64,000 nt of DNA from Zygaena filipendulae (lineage: Eukaryota > Arthropoda > Insecta > Lepidoptera > Zygaenidae), in the NCBI GenBank assembly GCA_907165275.2, contig OU015666.1:8338001-8402000 (forward strand). Reading direction: 5' to 3'. Below, one piece after another: positions 12,901 through 27,900 of this stretch (its first letter is position 1; each line of letters starts with the position of its first letter). A program made the translations under genes and the position numbers. Below the pieces are notes generated by a model. It had not been told where the DNA came from, ran no database searches, and saw nothing but the letters and a program-made list of their open reading frames with translations.

Positions 12901-15900
12901 CTTGTTATGTGATCTGGAAGTTCAGCAAACACCGCAAAATCCAAACTCAGCTTCATTATATCTTGCCAACCCTGAGAATTTAAAACTGAGTTGATTTTAC
13001 GCTTTTTTTTATGGAACGACCAATAACGAATAAATAATCGATTTCAGAAAAGCAAAAAAACAAAAAAACAAAAGTATTGTAGGTACACTCTTCACGGAGT
13101 GGGCTAAAATTGATCAATTGAAACAAAATAAATTTTTACTGGTTTTAAGCTATAAAAACGCGCTTTTCAAGCTAAAGAGAAAGGGAAAATTGTTTTTAAA
13201 CACAGGTTTAAATAAATCAACATACCTAAATACCAAATAATTTTTTTTACGTTGTGTCCGTCAATAGTGCAGTGGCAAATGTGGTAAATAACCGTTAACC
13301 GTCGCTCGAATTACTTTCACGCACGGAATCGCGAATTCACGTGTGAATGTTCATACATTTTTTAAGCATTCACATGTGAATCTTGCGATTACGTGTGCGA
13401 AAAGTGATTCTAGTGATTCAAAATACGGCCCCTGGTCGTTAATACATCCATTTCCTTTGAACGCGCTAAACGCCGTCCCTCCTCACTCGATCACTCCACT
13501 CACCTGCTGCGGTATCCAGGCGGCGGGGCAGGCGCGCGACGACTTCTCCAGCGAGACGTTCCCCTTGATGAAGAAGTCGAGCTGCGCCTGACTGACGCGG
13601 TCGTCGCTCTGTTCCAACTTTATGTCCATTTGGAAGGAGAACAGCAGCTTGTGCCGCTCGAATATACCTGGCAAGACCATCAGCGAACGGATTTATTTAT
13701 TTATTCATTTATTTGCTGAATATGGTAGGTACATTAAGCTGTTATAAGTATTAAAAATCAATATGCCGCATTAAGTCACTAATCACCGTGTCTACGCGCT
13801 AGTCAAGAGTTAAACTTTTATTCTGTTACTAGCGGTTCCCCGCGGTTTCACTCGCTTTAGTTTCGGAGATCCTGCGGGTATTCAGAGATAAAAGTACCTA
13901 CTTACTTACTACCCTATATTTTTTCTGTTTAATTTCAGAATTTAATGCAGTTTCTTTCGCGTTAATTTTGGAGTTTCCGTGAGAATTCCGGGATAAAAAG
14001 TAGCCTATACGTCCTTCTCTGTACCCCTGACAACGTGTATGCAAAATTTTGTGGTGATTGGTTAAGCCGTTTAGCCGTAAAGTATAACAAACAAAGAAAC
14101 TCACTTTCGCATTTATATAACAGTAATGATACATAGTAATATATTGGATATGCTCACCGGTACACCCGTAGTCGTACACATTCTTCGTGAGCATGTCGAT
14201 GATATTCTTCAAGCGTCTCGACAGTATTACGTTGGGCATCGCTTTGCGCAAGGAGAACGAAAACACCTGCAGCACAATCATCATCATTTTAGTCAGAAAA
14301 TCTATAAGTACCTACTTACCTACTAATACATATTATTATTAAATAGAAAAATATTTGATTTTTTTAGTGATTGTTTTGGATGAACCCAAAAACTAATGAA
14401 CCTTTCCAAAAATTCATTCACCTATAGAAAGCTACAGTATTCCCGAGTCATATAGGGTACTCTTATCCCAGAATTCCCACGGAAACTCCGGAATTAACGA
14501 AATGTCTTTCTTAGTAGTACCTACCCCTGACAACGTATTTGAATTTCATTAGAACTCACTTTTGCACTTATATGGGAACTGGAAAGGATTATAAATTACA
14601 TAATACACAAGCCTAACAATATAATTATGTACCTAGTATATTATACCACAATAAACCATCTTTAATGCTACGTTCACACGCGTGCCGTGCAGCCCGGCGG
14701 GCTGCCTGGCGGGCTGCGCGGCATGCAGCCCGTCCCGGGCCGGCGGACATTCAAGCTGTTTACACGCACGCCGTCGTGTCAGTCAGTGCCAGAATGGCGA
14801 GCAGCGAGGATCTCGGTGTTGTTGCTGCCATATCCTTTGGCTTAACTTATTTTTATTGGAAAAAGAAACAAAATTATGACCATTCCGCCATGTTGTAATA
14901 TCCGATCGTAGCGACTTTCTTAGCAACGTTGAATGAAGATCCACTCGTCGCGAAAGCGCGGGACAGACTGACTGCCCGCGCGCGTGTAAACAGTCACCGG
15001 GCGCCCGCACATTCATCCTTTGAACTTTGCCAAAAAACCGACACTTGCCCGATTCGCGGCATTCACGTTCACAGGCGCGTTCACGGGCTCGGGCGTACCG
15101 TTTACACGCTCGTGAATGTGAATGTGCACGTTGAATGTAGAGTTGAACGCACGCGTGTGAACTTACCATAAAGTACAATATAATTTGTAGGTTATTATTA
15201 TCCTCAATAGATTGTTCGTAAACTAAATATTGACCATGGACGAATTAAACAAGTATTATTGGTCCATGATATTGACAAAGATACTAACGTCAAGATAGGA
15301 GGAGAGGGAGTACTGGTACATGCTGTTAACCCCCGCCATGTCGGACAGCACGAAGAACAATATGGAGCCGCGCTTAGCCACAGGTCGATAGCCATCTCTC
15401 AACTTCTCAATATCTTTGGTGGTTGCTTCCGCGAGTGCAAGTTTCTCCATCACCTAAAACAAAAATATGTAGTCGTTCGGATCATTTGTAATTGATGTTT
15501 AGGTATATTATATTTAAACATGCAAAAAGCCAACGTCACGCAGTGTTCCCAGGCGGTCACCCATCCAAGTACTGACTGCGCCCGACGTTGCTTAACTTCG
15601 GTGATCGGACGAGAACCGGTGTATTCAACGTAGTATGGACGTTGGCAACAATTTAAGTGAATTAAACGTTTACAATAAAACTAACTATGCAAAAGCCAGT
15701 ACCCCGTGGCGTAGGAAATGGGGATCATCTCTCGCATACTCGCCTCGGCAGCTTTGGACTTGGTGTTCTCCAGCGTGTTGACGAGCTCGACGTTGTCCAG
15801 CATGTTGCCAGTGGAGGTGGCCAGCTCGCGCAGCAGCGAGTCCTCGAGGCCGGAGAGCAGGCTCTTGTTGGCGCTCGTCTCGATGATGAGGCTCTCGCGC

Positions 15901-18900
15901 TGCTCCTCAAGGTCGGCGCGCTCCGCCCGCACTACCACGCTCAGCAGCTGGTCCTCCAAACCCTGATATACATAGGCATGCAGTGAGTGAGGTCAGAGGT
16001 GTAAGTTACGTAGAAAGTGACGTTTTTATTTATGAAGTTTTGAAAATACATATAATATAGATACGTAAGTACTGTATCTACTTACATGATGAGCAGGTGT
16101 TTATTTATTTATTTCAACAACAATACTACCTATATCTTTACGGGCTCACCTAATTCGATAATTGATAATAATAATATGCTAAGCTTAAAATATCGTCTCA
16201 TTTATAATACCTACTATCGTTTGTTTGGTTGAACGCGCAATCTCAGGAACCACCTAGGTTCTAATTGAAAAATACTTTTGGTGTTAAATAGTCCATTTAT
16301 TGAGGAAGGTTCTATATTATATTAATACTTATCGCTAAAACTAACAGAAGTGGAGCAGCAATGAAAAATGTTGCAAAAAACGGGAAAAAATATTTCTTTT
16401 GAGAGCTTCCGTTGCGTACGCTGCACGCTGCGTAGTGCGTAAACGGGCTGTGGAATTTTAGTAGGTTTTTCCTCAAATTATCGCGGGCGAAACCGTGGGG
16501 CATAGCTATCCGTAATAAAGTAAAAGGCAAATAATATTTACCATTTATTTATTAAATAAATTACTTATACATATTATAATTACCTGCACGGTGACGGTGT
16601 AGTTGATGACGACCGCCTTCGCGTACGCGGCCGGGTTGAACTGCGGGTTGGCGAGCTTGGTGGTGAGGTACATGCGGAAGTTGGGGTCGTAGTCCACCTC
16701 CGAGCTGCCCAGCATCACGAACGTGCGCCCGCTCTCCACTGCGCACGGTATTTAGATGAAACTAGCAACAACATCACTACAGACACAGAACAGCAAATAA
16801 CTGTTAGAAGGGACATCAACTTAGTATGAAAACAGATGAAAACCGGTGCCGCCGCGTGATTTTCGCACACAGAACTCAACACTCACTGAAAGATTCATGA
16901 ACGTAAAGAAATCTATTATACGTTTTTTTGTTACGTTCTTACTTAGTCACTGTTTTCAAAACTCACAGTTTGGGAATGTTGTGGAAAATATACTTGGGTT
17001 ACTAGCAAAAGAAGTTTTGGGCAAGTTACTAGTTAGAGCATTTGCTTTTTTTGCCCAAAATTTCTTTTGCTTCCTTTGCAACCATGGCGCGCCTGCCCCG
17101 CATCCATATCATCTCTAGTCAATTTATTTTCTCTGTAACTACAGACACTAGGTACACTAATACAGGCGCGACACTCCACACAAGCGAACCGATTTGACTC
17201 CTCACCACAACTGCGGGCGGGTGGCTTGTGGGCACACGAGCGGGGAGTGCGTGTGGTGTAGGACGACGGAGAGAGAGAGTTCCAAATTTTTATTTTTATT
17301 TTATTTGGCTCACCAAACAATTTAAATTGATAATGTTCGACACATACAGCAGTAACAGCTATCACCTCTAGGCGCGCCGTTACGTCGTCGTAGTGGGACA
17401 TGGCGACGCACAAAATCGGCGAGGGGCGGAGAGTGTCGCACCGTCACCTCCTTTACGTAGTATAATAGTAGGTGTATACTCTTTGAAAGCTTGAATGACG
17501 TGTTTTTTTATTGGAAAAGAGGATCCCAAACAATTGGTAAATCAACTTTTAAGGGCTAAAAGGGTAAAATGCGGGTAAAATCTCTCCTACCTCTTTCTTT
17601 TCAAATGAAATAGGTAGGTACCTATTTTGGGCAGTATGGTTTTTTGTATAACGAGCGGCCGGTGCTTATTTCATCCCGTAGAGAGTATAGGGATGGCGGT
17701 ATCACCTTTGATGTTCTTCTCGAGCACGTTGTCGACGACGGGGTCGATGTACTCGTTCACGTCTTGGAACAGCACCGGCATGCCGTACTTGATCGCCATC
17801 TCCAGCTGCCTTAGGAACTGCGGGTCGTTGAACGACAATACCTGCGCAAGCGACACGTACAATACATCACAACGTATTGGATCACACCCGTGACACTCTA
17901 TACAAGCCAATACAAGCGAACCGATACCAACCCAGAAAAATTGACTGTTTAATTCTAGATGGGGGAGGGGGGGGGGGGGGGGGGGGGAGGATGAAGTGCT
18001 TTGTTATTTATTCAGTTGGGTAATATCCCTAGCTATGCCAGTGCAGGGAGGGGTACAGTCAAAGACATTGGGTAGTACTTTTTATCCCGGAATTCCCACG
18101 GGAACTCCGTAATTAACTCTGGGAACATCTAGTATAGCTGGTAGTATGGTTTGCCTTGAGGTTATTCTTGGCTTCCTTCTTCTTGATCCATGTGAGCGCT
18201 TGCGTCTGCGGGTCGATGCACAGCGGGAAGCGGGACGCGCGAGTCGTCAGGATGCCGTTCTGTACCGACAGCTCGTCCGGCGGCAGGCCTTCTGAGTTCC
18301 ATCTGCGGATTTGACACCGGGGTTTGATCATTATGGGGATTGCGTACGTCAAAATGAAAAAAAAAATACAGATGTCGTAGGTTTAAAAAGTTAGTAGAAT
18401 TAACACCTATAGTATAAAAATATATGTTACATACATTAACATCGTGACATCATCACAGATGTGTTTAGATTATTTATAATGTGGCTAGTTCAAATTTTAC
18501 TTCATTGCTAAAAGAAGTGAAATCTCTTGGTATCCACCAAGTTCTTCGGAACTTCCATAATCATAGCTCCTGTCTGCACTACGTTTCTTCAGCCGCTTTA
18601 AAAGAAACTTTGTTTCACGTCTTTGCTACTTAATTAGTGGCTTGAACACCTCTACCGTTGCAACCTTAACTTTCTTTGCTATCATTATATAAGAGCAATA
18701 AACCATAGATCTACATATTTAACTCAATATCGTTTAAAAAAAAATTCGAATCCACCCACCCGCTGATTTCGACCTCGTTGGTCAAATTCCTCTCCAGCGT
18801 GAACGGCAACGTCAGCGGTATACCCCTATCCATGACGTCACCGTACCAGTCCTCGTATATCATCGTCTGCCGGAAAGAGAATGAGAACGGGCCCGCGTAG

Positions 18901-21900
18901 CTCAGGAAGGAGGCGGCAAGTAAACAATTGCCGATCAAACGCGATTGCTCCACATAAAGCGCTGCGAGATCCTCCGTCCAGCGCTTCTGTTCGCTGGATA
19001 GGCCCGACATGAGCTTGTCGGCAGCGATCAGCCGCCTCATCATGATATCCGTCTCCTCCTGCAGCTCCTGCCGCCTCAGCATCGCCGTCTCGTACTTGTT
19101 GTTGAGGCCGTCGAGCGTGCGCTGCAAGCGGTCGATCTCGCGATTCAGCGACGCCAGATAGTTGACCGCCTCGGTGTATTCCTTTTCGAGCGCTTCCACT
19201 TTGTCCTTTTTGGGCTTCACCTCTTTGTATACGGCGCAGTAGCCGAGGACCGCGATCACGAACTTGAGTAGGCCATACCTGTCGGAACCGAAAGCTGAAC
19301 ATAAACAGTCGTAGATGTTGTTATACTGAAGGGAGTGGGCCATGTTTAGCCTCTTGTGGCCATTGGAAATCCTAAGATCTCGCGTCGAATCTCTTTGATC
19401 TGGACTGCGGGGGACAATCGTCTATACTATTTATTAAGACATTGATTGCCTGTACACACAGTGCAAATCTATACTTAAAGAAGTTTATAATGTATAGGCA
19501 TGTATTTTTATTGTTCTCAAGAGGTTGTTTGTTGGATATAAAAGTGTATATCCACATTACAGTTATCTATATTACACAAATGATGCCGTCGATTGTCGAC
19601 GAATTACGTTCCATCCACGTTCAATGATACGCGCTAGTGTGCGTAAGTAAGGTGCGTCGGTTAGCGGTTGCACCATAAAGTGTGTGTGCATTTAGGGTTC
19701 CCTCACCCGGCCTTGCTGATCTGCTGCATGGTGTCCAGTTTCTTGCTCTTCTTCATGTGCGCCTTGACCGCCTTCACCTGGTTCTGGGTGATGAGGTCGC
19801 AGTTCATCTCCTGCAGGTTCCGCAGAAAGTTGGGGTCCGCCATCATGCCCTTAGCTCCCTTCCAGCTCACGTCCTTGATGCCGCGGATTATCACCACGCA
19901 CTCGCACACCGTCTGACAAAAGTGTATATACAGTCATCATCATAAATATTTTGTCAGTCGTTAAACCTTATTACCTATTAAGTAAGTATTGCAATAAGTT
20001 TCCACTACTCATAGGAAGCTACAGTAGGTATCCCTGAGTGACATAGGATACTTTCATCTCTGAACAAAGAGCTCCCGATGGAATCGGAAAATTCATGCGG
20101 GTAGAACCGCAAGGGAAGCAATTTAGGTCTTATAATAGGATAAGGTACTTTTCATCTCGAAATAATCTCTTGAGAGGATTACAAAATAGACGCCGCGCCG
20201 GTACAACCGCGGGGCAACCTGCTAGTTTATTAAAAAAAATAGTTAATCTACTTAAATAGCATTCAATATTTAGAACGTGGGTAGTTAGGTAGGTACAACG
20301 TTGCTAATACAAATACCATTCAATTCATTTGAAACTGGCTGAATGCATTACATGCGAAGAAAAAGACCATTAACGAAGACGTGATCGCATAATAATAATA
20401 TTATAAACTATAATAATAATTAATAACGAATGTGCTTAAAAAGAGAATGAGGTGACGCTCGAACCTAGACCATATGGTAATGAGAATAAGGCTTTAATTC
20501 CGCTCACTTGCACCGCCTCAGGCGGCGTGGCGAACGACCTTATCTCTGTGATGTCATTCTTGTCAAGGTCGGCTAGAGCGAGCCGGGCCGCTTCCAGCGC
20601 CGGCAGCGCTGCGGACAGCGCTTCCTCCGCCTCGGACTTCTCTGCCGCTATGACGACACTCTGCTCCGTGATTTCAGCGCTTTTTACAGCCGCTACCTGC
20701 TGCTTGCTCACTGCGGCTTCGGTAGCTGTCGCCGGGGAAAAGTAATTTATGGTTAAAAAAATCTTTGTTTGATCTTAAGGTAGAGTTTGTAAGTCAAGAT
20801 GTAAGGGAAACTTTGTCTACGGGCCCCTGGAATATAGTGAAGCAGAAAAATAAATAATCGATGTGTTTATACCTATCTACATACATGGAACCGAACGTCG
20901 CATACTTTCATTTCAATGAAAGTGTAGTTGAGCATAATATAATTTCGCATCGTTCCATGCTTAAATTGTTTTTGCGCTTCGATTTCGAACAGAATTTTGA
21001 ATGGAACAATGGAACTATCGCTCTATGGGTCACTTTATATTGTAGTCGATGTGCACCCAAGGTCATTTAGCTTCCAAAAACCTTCTGATCTGTAGACATT
21101 TATTCCAGGGCCCGTAGACACAGTTGGAATTTCGAATGAAACTTATCGCTCTATGTGTAATATCTCCATGGATGTGGGTAACCGGTAACCTTTGGATATC
21201 TCCTTGAGCAGTATCTCGCACTCCTTGGTCTGCTCGGCAACGATCACCTTCTGCACGGCGAGCTTCGCGTTCAGGTCCTCCAACTGCACGTTCGCCTCCT
21301 CGATCTTGGCCAAACCGCCGATCAAGCGCTCGCACTAGAACATTATAAATAGGCATGATGCCGGGGTACGACCATCAAAATTCTATTTAGTCCGCCAGTT
21401 AGATGATAAAAAAACATAGTTAAGTATACAGTCGACTTGAGAACCTCCTCCTTTTTTTCGGGAGTCGGTTAAAAAATAATAGACTCGTATTTTATTCTTT
21501 TTCAAATAGCGTAGGTATGCGGGTCGTGACGTCATAACAAAATTTAAAAGTTGTGACGTCACGCGAAAATTCGATTCAATGTATTGCCGTTATTTTTTAA
21601 TTACGTAGAAAGGAAATATACGTGGCCAATATTTTTTTATTAGTATACTATCTATACACGAAGGACCAAAAACTAAAATGTCTAGCTCATTAGTATCACG
21701 TTCACGACGTTTCTAGTTCGTGATCCCGTCGAGCACTTTAGATATTGTATATTATCAAAGTGGTGCCAAGTTCAAAAATGAGGTACCTATCACAAAAAGA
21801 GTTGCCATGTGTCTATTTTAATTTTTTTAACCTTTTCCCCACCATGTCTTTGTAGTAGAGTTTACGGAAGCGGTATTGTTTTTAAGACCAGGATTTTCGG

Positions 21901-24900
21901 TAATACTCTTCAACAGAACCGGGATTTCCCGGTACAGGAATCGATGAGTTAAGTAAGTAAAGGATAGTATTATATTATCTGTGGTAAAGGTGAGCTTATT
22001 CCCAGTAGTCACCGCTTCTACGTCTCCCCAGTTGATAAAAAATGGAAATTTTCGCAGAAAAATGTGTCAGTCAATGGGCTTGTCAACAAAATTTTAGTTT
22101 GTAGTCCGTCTTGTAGATAAAAGAATATTGGACACGTATTTTTTTTTAATGTACTTAATGAAATAATAATGGAGATACATTAAGTCGAAATTTCACGTGT
22201 CGTCACATCGTGCTACAGTTTATAGCACGTTATGACTTCAAGAGCCTCCACTCCTGAACTTTAATGCGATTTATCTTAGTATTTTTCCAATAATTTGAAA
22301 AAACTTAAAATACGAGTCGATTATTTTTCAATTATCTAACTGACGGACTAATTTTGATTTTCTATATAATATAATTTTTATAACAAAAAAAATTAGTTCA
22401 ACATAATTAAAGAGTAAAATCAAAATAAACGCCCCTCTTTATTTGTATCACGCACTTTGTGATTAGTTAGAACACTGTTAGGAATATCGTGGCCATATTG
22501 ATTGTAGTAGTTCTGTAGATTTTCAATAGATGGCCATCTTAACCGTTCCGACAGATGTATCTGTACAATGAGACTGGAAATTCACACCGCGCTATGGAGA
22601 TTCGCTAAGAAACAATGAGTACCCTCGATTTTTAATAGTCCGGTATCGCTTCTCGGCCTTTTGGCTAAGATCAAAGTGTAGTATCTGTTCTTTTCAGCTT
22701 AATATCTGAAAGTTCCCGCACTGCGGGACCAGTATATTAAACTGATTTTTGGAAACAGATGGGATGTTCGGGGCTCGCTCCACTCCCGTCACGGGTCGGC
22801 CCACATAATACCATAAACTCCATCCTAACTAAATAAGGAACCCTGATGGCTGTCCGTATGTAATTTGTCAAGTATTATTACTGATTACCGGTGGCGTGTG
22901 GAAGGCGTGGTCACTAAGTGGGAACTGGCTGAACTGGGGGTGGGGGCCTACTCTTGAATTCAATCCCACTCTCACAATGTTATTTTTTCAATCCAGTTTC
23001 AAGTCCAATCTCTCTCCAATTGGAACAAGTTGACCAAATCGAGTTTTCGATTGGATTGAAATCGAACTGACGATCGATTTCCTGGGAACACTGTCCAACG
23101 GCTCACAGATAGCTAGCACTGCACTGCTACTTGCTAGTCAAACTAGCTCTCTAAAACAGCTGTTTACAAACAACACACTTTATACTAGTTTAAATACCCA
23201 ATTTATAGTTTATAACATTATTTAAATTTTAGAAGGTATTGGTATCTAATAATAATATTATGTTAGTTAACATTTGAACGGACTTGAACGAGCATGACAA
23301 CAACAACATTATGTGTGTGACATTTCACAGTTTTGTTGTTGTAATTTATCGTTAAAAGTTAGCGCAGTCGGCCCCCTGAAAAAATAAGGGAAAATAAAAT
23401 CTAGTAGTAAAATAAAAAAGATTTTTGAGTAACTTAATGGTAAAATGTAATAGAAAAATAAAACAACATTCAGACGAATTGAGAACCTCCTCCTTTTTGG
23501 GAAGTCGGTTAAAATGGAGTGAAAGTATAGTAGCTGTAGCGTGATTGTGTTGTGTAAATGAAGTAGAAAACATTACCTACTTAAATAAAAAAGATAAAAA
23601 ATTCAGATATAGTATACATAAGTATATAATAGTATTTTTTTTAATGTTCATGGGTTTTCATTAAAATGAAACAACAATAATATACTCAGGTATACGAATA
23701 TCTCTCTCTTTCAATGAAAATGAAAAATGCGTTTATTTCGTTAAATAAATAATTGTTCTTAAACTATGCCTTTGCCTACCTAGACCCTAACGTACAATAA
23801 CGTGCACATCACATTGTAACATCATTGTCACACATTTTTGATGTGTCACAAATAATTATGATTCATGACACATTAAATAAAAAATAAACAAAAATATTGC
23901 CAATCACAGAGGCAGGATAGGAATGAGTTGGTGACCTGGGTCTAAACTTTAAAAGTCTAAACTAAGTGAACTTGTAACGTTGAACCCAGGGACCCTCCAC
24001 TCCTATTGCAGACAATTTCGTAGGGACTTACATATCACTAACTAAACCAATTATGCATGCATGACAGCACATCTAAGCTTAATACAATAATAGCAAGGCA
24101 CTTTAAAAGGGGGGGGGGGGGGGGGGAGGAAGGGCTGTAGCTGACTGTAAGTACCTGTGCGACGATGAAGGCATCCTTCTCGTTGAGCAGCGCCAGGTAG
24201 TTGGTGAGGTAATCCATGTAGTGTTTGGGCGTGACGTAGTTGTTGCGCCGCAGCCGCTGCAGGAACTCCACCGAGTAGCGCGCCACCGACATGTGCACGT
24301 GCACCACGTGCTCCACTATGATCGGCCGGAACTCCTCCGGAATTTTCTCCACCTGCGGGGTGTTCGAATCGAATCGCTGCTGAGTGGTAGCCATTTTGGT
24401 TTCATTGTTAATCTTATTATAAATAGAGGTAAAATTTGTGAGGTTGTAGGGGTAGGTAATCTCGGGATCTACTGAACCGAATTTGAAAATTCTTTTACCA
24501 TTAAGAAAACCACGTTATTTGTGAGTTTCATAAGCTATATTTTAATCCGGGATTCCCGCAACTCCGAAATTACCGCGAGTAAAACCGCGGGAAACAGCTA
24601 GTTCTCCATATTATTTAGTTCAAATTACATATCTATGTATTTTTGGTATCACATAAACTTTATTTCTATTCTATTCTTCTATTCTAAATATTCTATTCTA
24701 ATTGAAAATATAATAATAATTAATTATGCCCAAACGGGGCACGTCCTTGAAATTTCACACTAGTAAGGAATGGTAGTAAAAGAAAAATACATAATATAGT
24801 AAGGAAGTAAGGACTTCTCACATCAGCAAGGAAGACATTGGCGACAGCGAGCAGCGCTTGCTTGGGCCACGGGAACTGCCAGTCGATGGTCGTGTTGTTC

Positions 24901-27900
24901 ACCAAGCCGGGGAAACTGCGACACCTGGCGTCACAACAGAAGGTTAGCCGTCACGCGATTCGCAAGATCAAACAGACAAATATTGAAAATATAGGTACGA
25001 TTCTCTTCAAATATATAAAAAAAGAACATTTAAGAGTAATTGAACGACCCTTTTGCATTGTCGTCGACAAATCATATAGAATTAACCTGCGTTTTTTGCG
25101 AAGGTTTTCTCTGTGATTTAGCAGTGTCGTTACTCGTTTTGTATGTATATTCTTATCAGTCAGTAGCTGTTCCCGGTTGTTTCGAAGTTCCCGCGGGAAT
25201 TCCGGGTTACAATATAGTCTATGATACTCACAAATATCGTGACTTCCTGTGGGTAAGAGAATTTTCAAAATCAGTTCCATTAGTTTCAGAGATTTCTCCC
25301 CAACAACGTCACAAACTCACAAACTTTACCTCTTTTCTTTTTTTAAATTAAGTACATTATGTAGGTAAATAGTGCTTTGTACCTGTTCCTCAAAATATCC
25401 CCGCTCGGCGACATAGAGAGCACGACGTGTAGATTATCGGCGCATTTGTTACAAAAGAAATTCCAAACGCCATCCCTGAATAGGAACAGAACAAAGTTAA
25501 CTTATACAATAAAGTGTACCTATAGTCAAAGGGATAGCGCGGGGACGCGGGCTCGGACGTAGCTGCTAAACTCCCGATAGGAGGGACACTTTTGTTCACG
25601 TAGGGAAACTTAATATTATATTATCAGATATTGTATACTTGTGACAACCCCAATCATTCCAAGCTCCAGACATTCCAAGATAAAAGGGGTCGTCGGCCAA
25701 CTGCATCTATTCTTTATAATTTGCTTGAGCTTTAGACAAATTCCTACAAATTCCAATCGTTTTATTTTTTACACACACAAACGTCTTTAAGCGCGCATAG
25801 CAGCAGTGTCAGTATAATTTACGTATACTATTTTGAACTTTCCTTCGGCGTCTATAATACATATATTATTATACGTTTGCGGAAACTGTTTTTGTCTAGC
25901 TCGCTGTAGCTTGGAGGACAGTAGCAGCAATGATTACTTAAACAATTACTGCGCAATTGGTGACAATCTTCACCCCTCGCCGAATTGGTTTCTCCCCGCG
26001 CCCCGCCACAACGTAGCGGCGAGCCTAGAGGTCATAGCGGTGTTAGTAGGCTTACTGCAGTGTGCGTGTCGGACATATCAGTTTGAATTTGGAATTCTCT
26101 CCCCGCCCGCCCCGCCGCTCGCCGCGCCCCGACGCGAGCCCTACGGCACACGCGCAGGCGCACCCTGCATGGGGAGTTCAAACCAGGTTGGACGTGTGCG
26201 ATGCGTACTTGCCGACGCCGTATCCTGCCTCGTTGCTCTCGTTGCGCACCGCGTTGATGATGCCGTCCTTTTCGTCGTCGCCGAACAGCGCCGGGATCAT
26301 GCCGATCATCAAAATGTTGTTGATGAACTCCAGGAAACCCTCCTCCAGGATCTGAGAGATGACACAGCATTAACACCTGTCACCGAGGTCATTTCGAAAA
26401 AAAGACAATTCTTTTATTTATACGTACACTAGCTGTTCGCCAAATTCAAAATTTTGGGAATATTGTGGAAAATATATACCTACTTAATGGGATGCCAACA
26501 AAAGTTTTTGGAAAGTCAGAACTTTGCTCTAACATTCTTTGCAACCGTGGCGTGCCTGCTTCGCCTGCATGTCCTCTGTAGTTAATTTGTGAGGTGAGGT
26601 ACCTGTGCGGCGGTGAAGAGGAAGACGGTCTTCTTGCCGTCGACGCCGAGCTGGTTGTAGAGGCGCTTCATGTCGTCCTTGAACGTGTTCTCGTTGTAGT
26701 TGCGCGTCACCGTGATCTCGAACACCTCGCAGCCTGCCCGCGAGAACGTACCCGTACCGTACATATTATGTCCATTGTAATCTCGACCTTATACGCTTCT
26801 AGTGTAGAGTCGAAATTACAACGGATGAAATTTTGAATTGAGGTTATATTATCTGTTTTTTATTTTGAATATTATATACACACTGTGTAGGTAAAATAGA
26901 ATTTACAATGGTTGAAAATTAGATTTTTTTTATAACTGTTTTAACTGAGATTGTATAAGAGGCATACAACAGTGATACTAAATAAAGCCACCCGCTATAA
27001 AAAAATAAAAATCACATCTTAGATGTTCCATTTCAGATTAAAAAAAATCGGTGCCGTTTAACATTTGGGACCAGAAAAACTACTCTACTTATAGGTGGGC
27101 GGATATGGGTATGTTGACTAAATTTTTTTTAGTCCGTCTTGTAGAATAATAAAAAATATTGGACACGTATTTTTTTCTTTTTTTACGTAATCAAAAAAGA
27201 ACGGCGATACATTGAGTTGAAATTTCGCGTGACGTCACTAACTGGTGCAGTTTGTATGGCGGTTTATAGCGGTTAGTATATATCTCTGTATATTTCATTT
27301 ATTTGAAAAAGCAAAAATTACGTGTCTATTGTTTTTTATTTTCTAACTGACGGAGTAATTAGAAAATTTTGATATCGTCAACATCTCTTCACTCCTGTCA
27401 GCAGTCCCCACGTCTATGTCTATGTCATTACTCATTATCTATTATAACTGACCAGCGGCGAAGGCGGCGAGGCGGCATATGGACTTCTTGCCGGAGCCGC
27501 CGACGCCGATGATCATCGCGTTCCCGCGGTCCATGCGCAGGATGCGGTGCGTGCGCGTCAGGTGCTCCAGGAAGTCCTCGAACAGCACCACCGACATCTT
27601 GCCCACGCGCTCGTTGAACTCGTCCAGTATCTGCGCAGAACAGGGCCCCGTATAAATATCAAAATTCTAATTAGTGCGTCAGTAATTATATTTTGTTTTT
27701 TTTTTTTAAATTAATGAAAAAATACTTATAGATAAAACGCATTTAAGTTAAGGAGCGAGGGCTTGTAACGTCATAAACCGGTGCAAACCCGGCTATAAAC
27801 GGTACCGGATCGTGATATCACGCTAAATTTCGACTCAATGTTTCGCTGTTGTTTTTAATTAAACACGTAAAAAATATATATCCAATAGGTTTTTTATTTT

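Noticed and set aside
14665..15171. Protein-coding gene at 14.7-15.2 kb
   Set aside because: The open frames on both strands lie in a palindromic CpG-rich element with inverted ends.
16846..17118. 90-codon plus-strand frame at 16.8-17.1 kb
   Set aside because: No recognised domain, no conserved splice context, and the 3' part runs into an interspersed repeat.
26203..26215. A fifth GC donor at exon 39 (GTCG|GCAAGT)
   Set aside because: It breaks codon phase with exon 40. The GT donor two bases on (AA|GTACGC) keeps frame.
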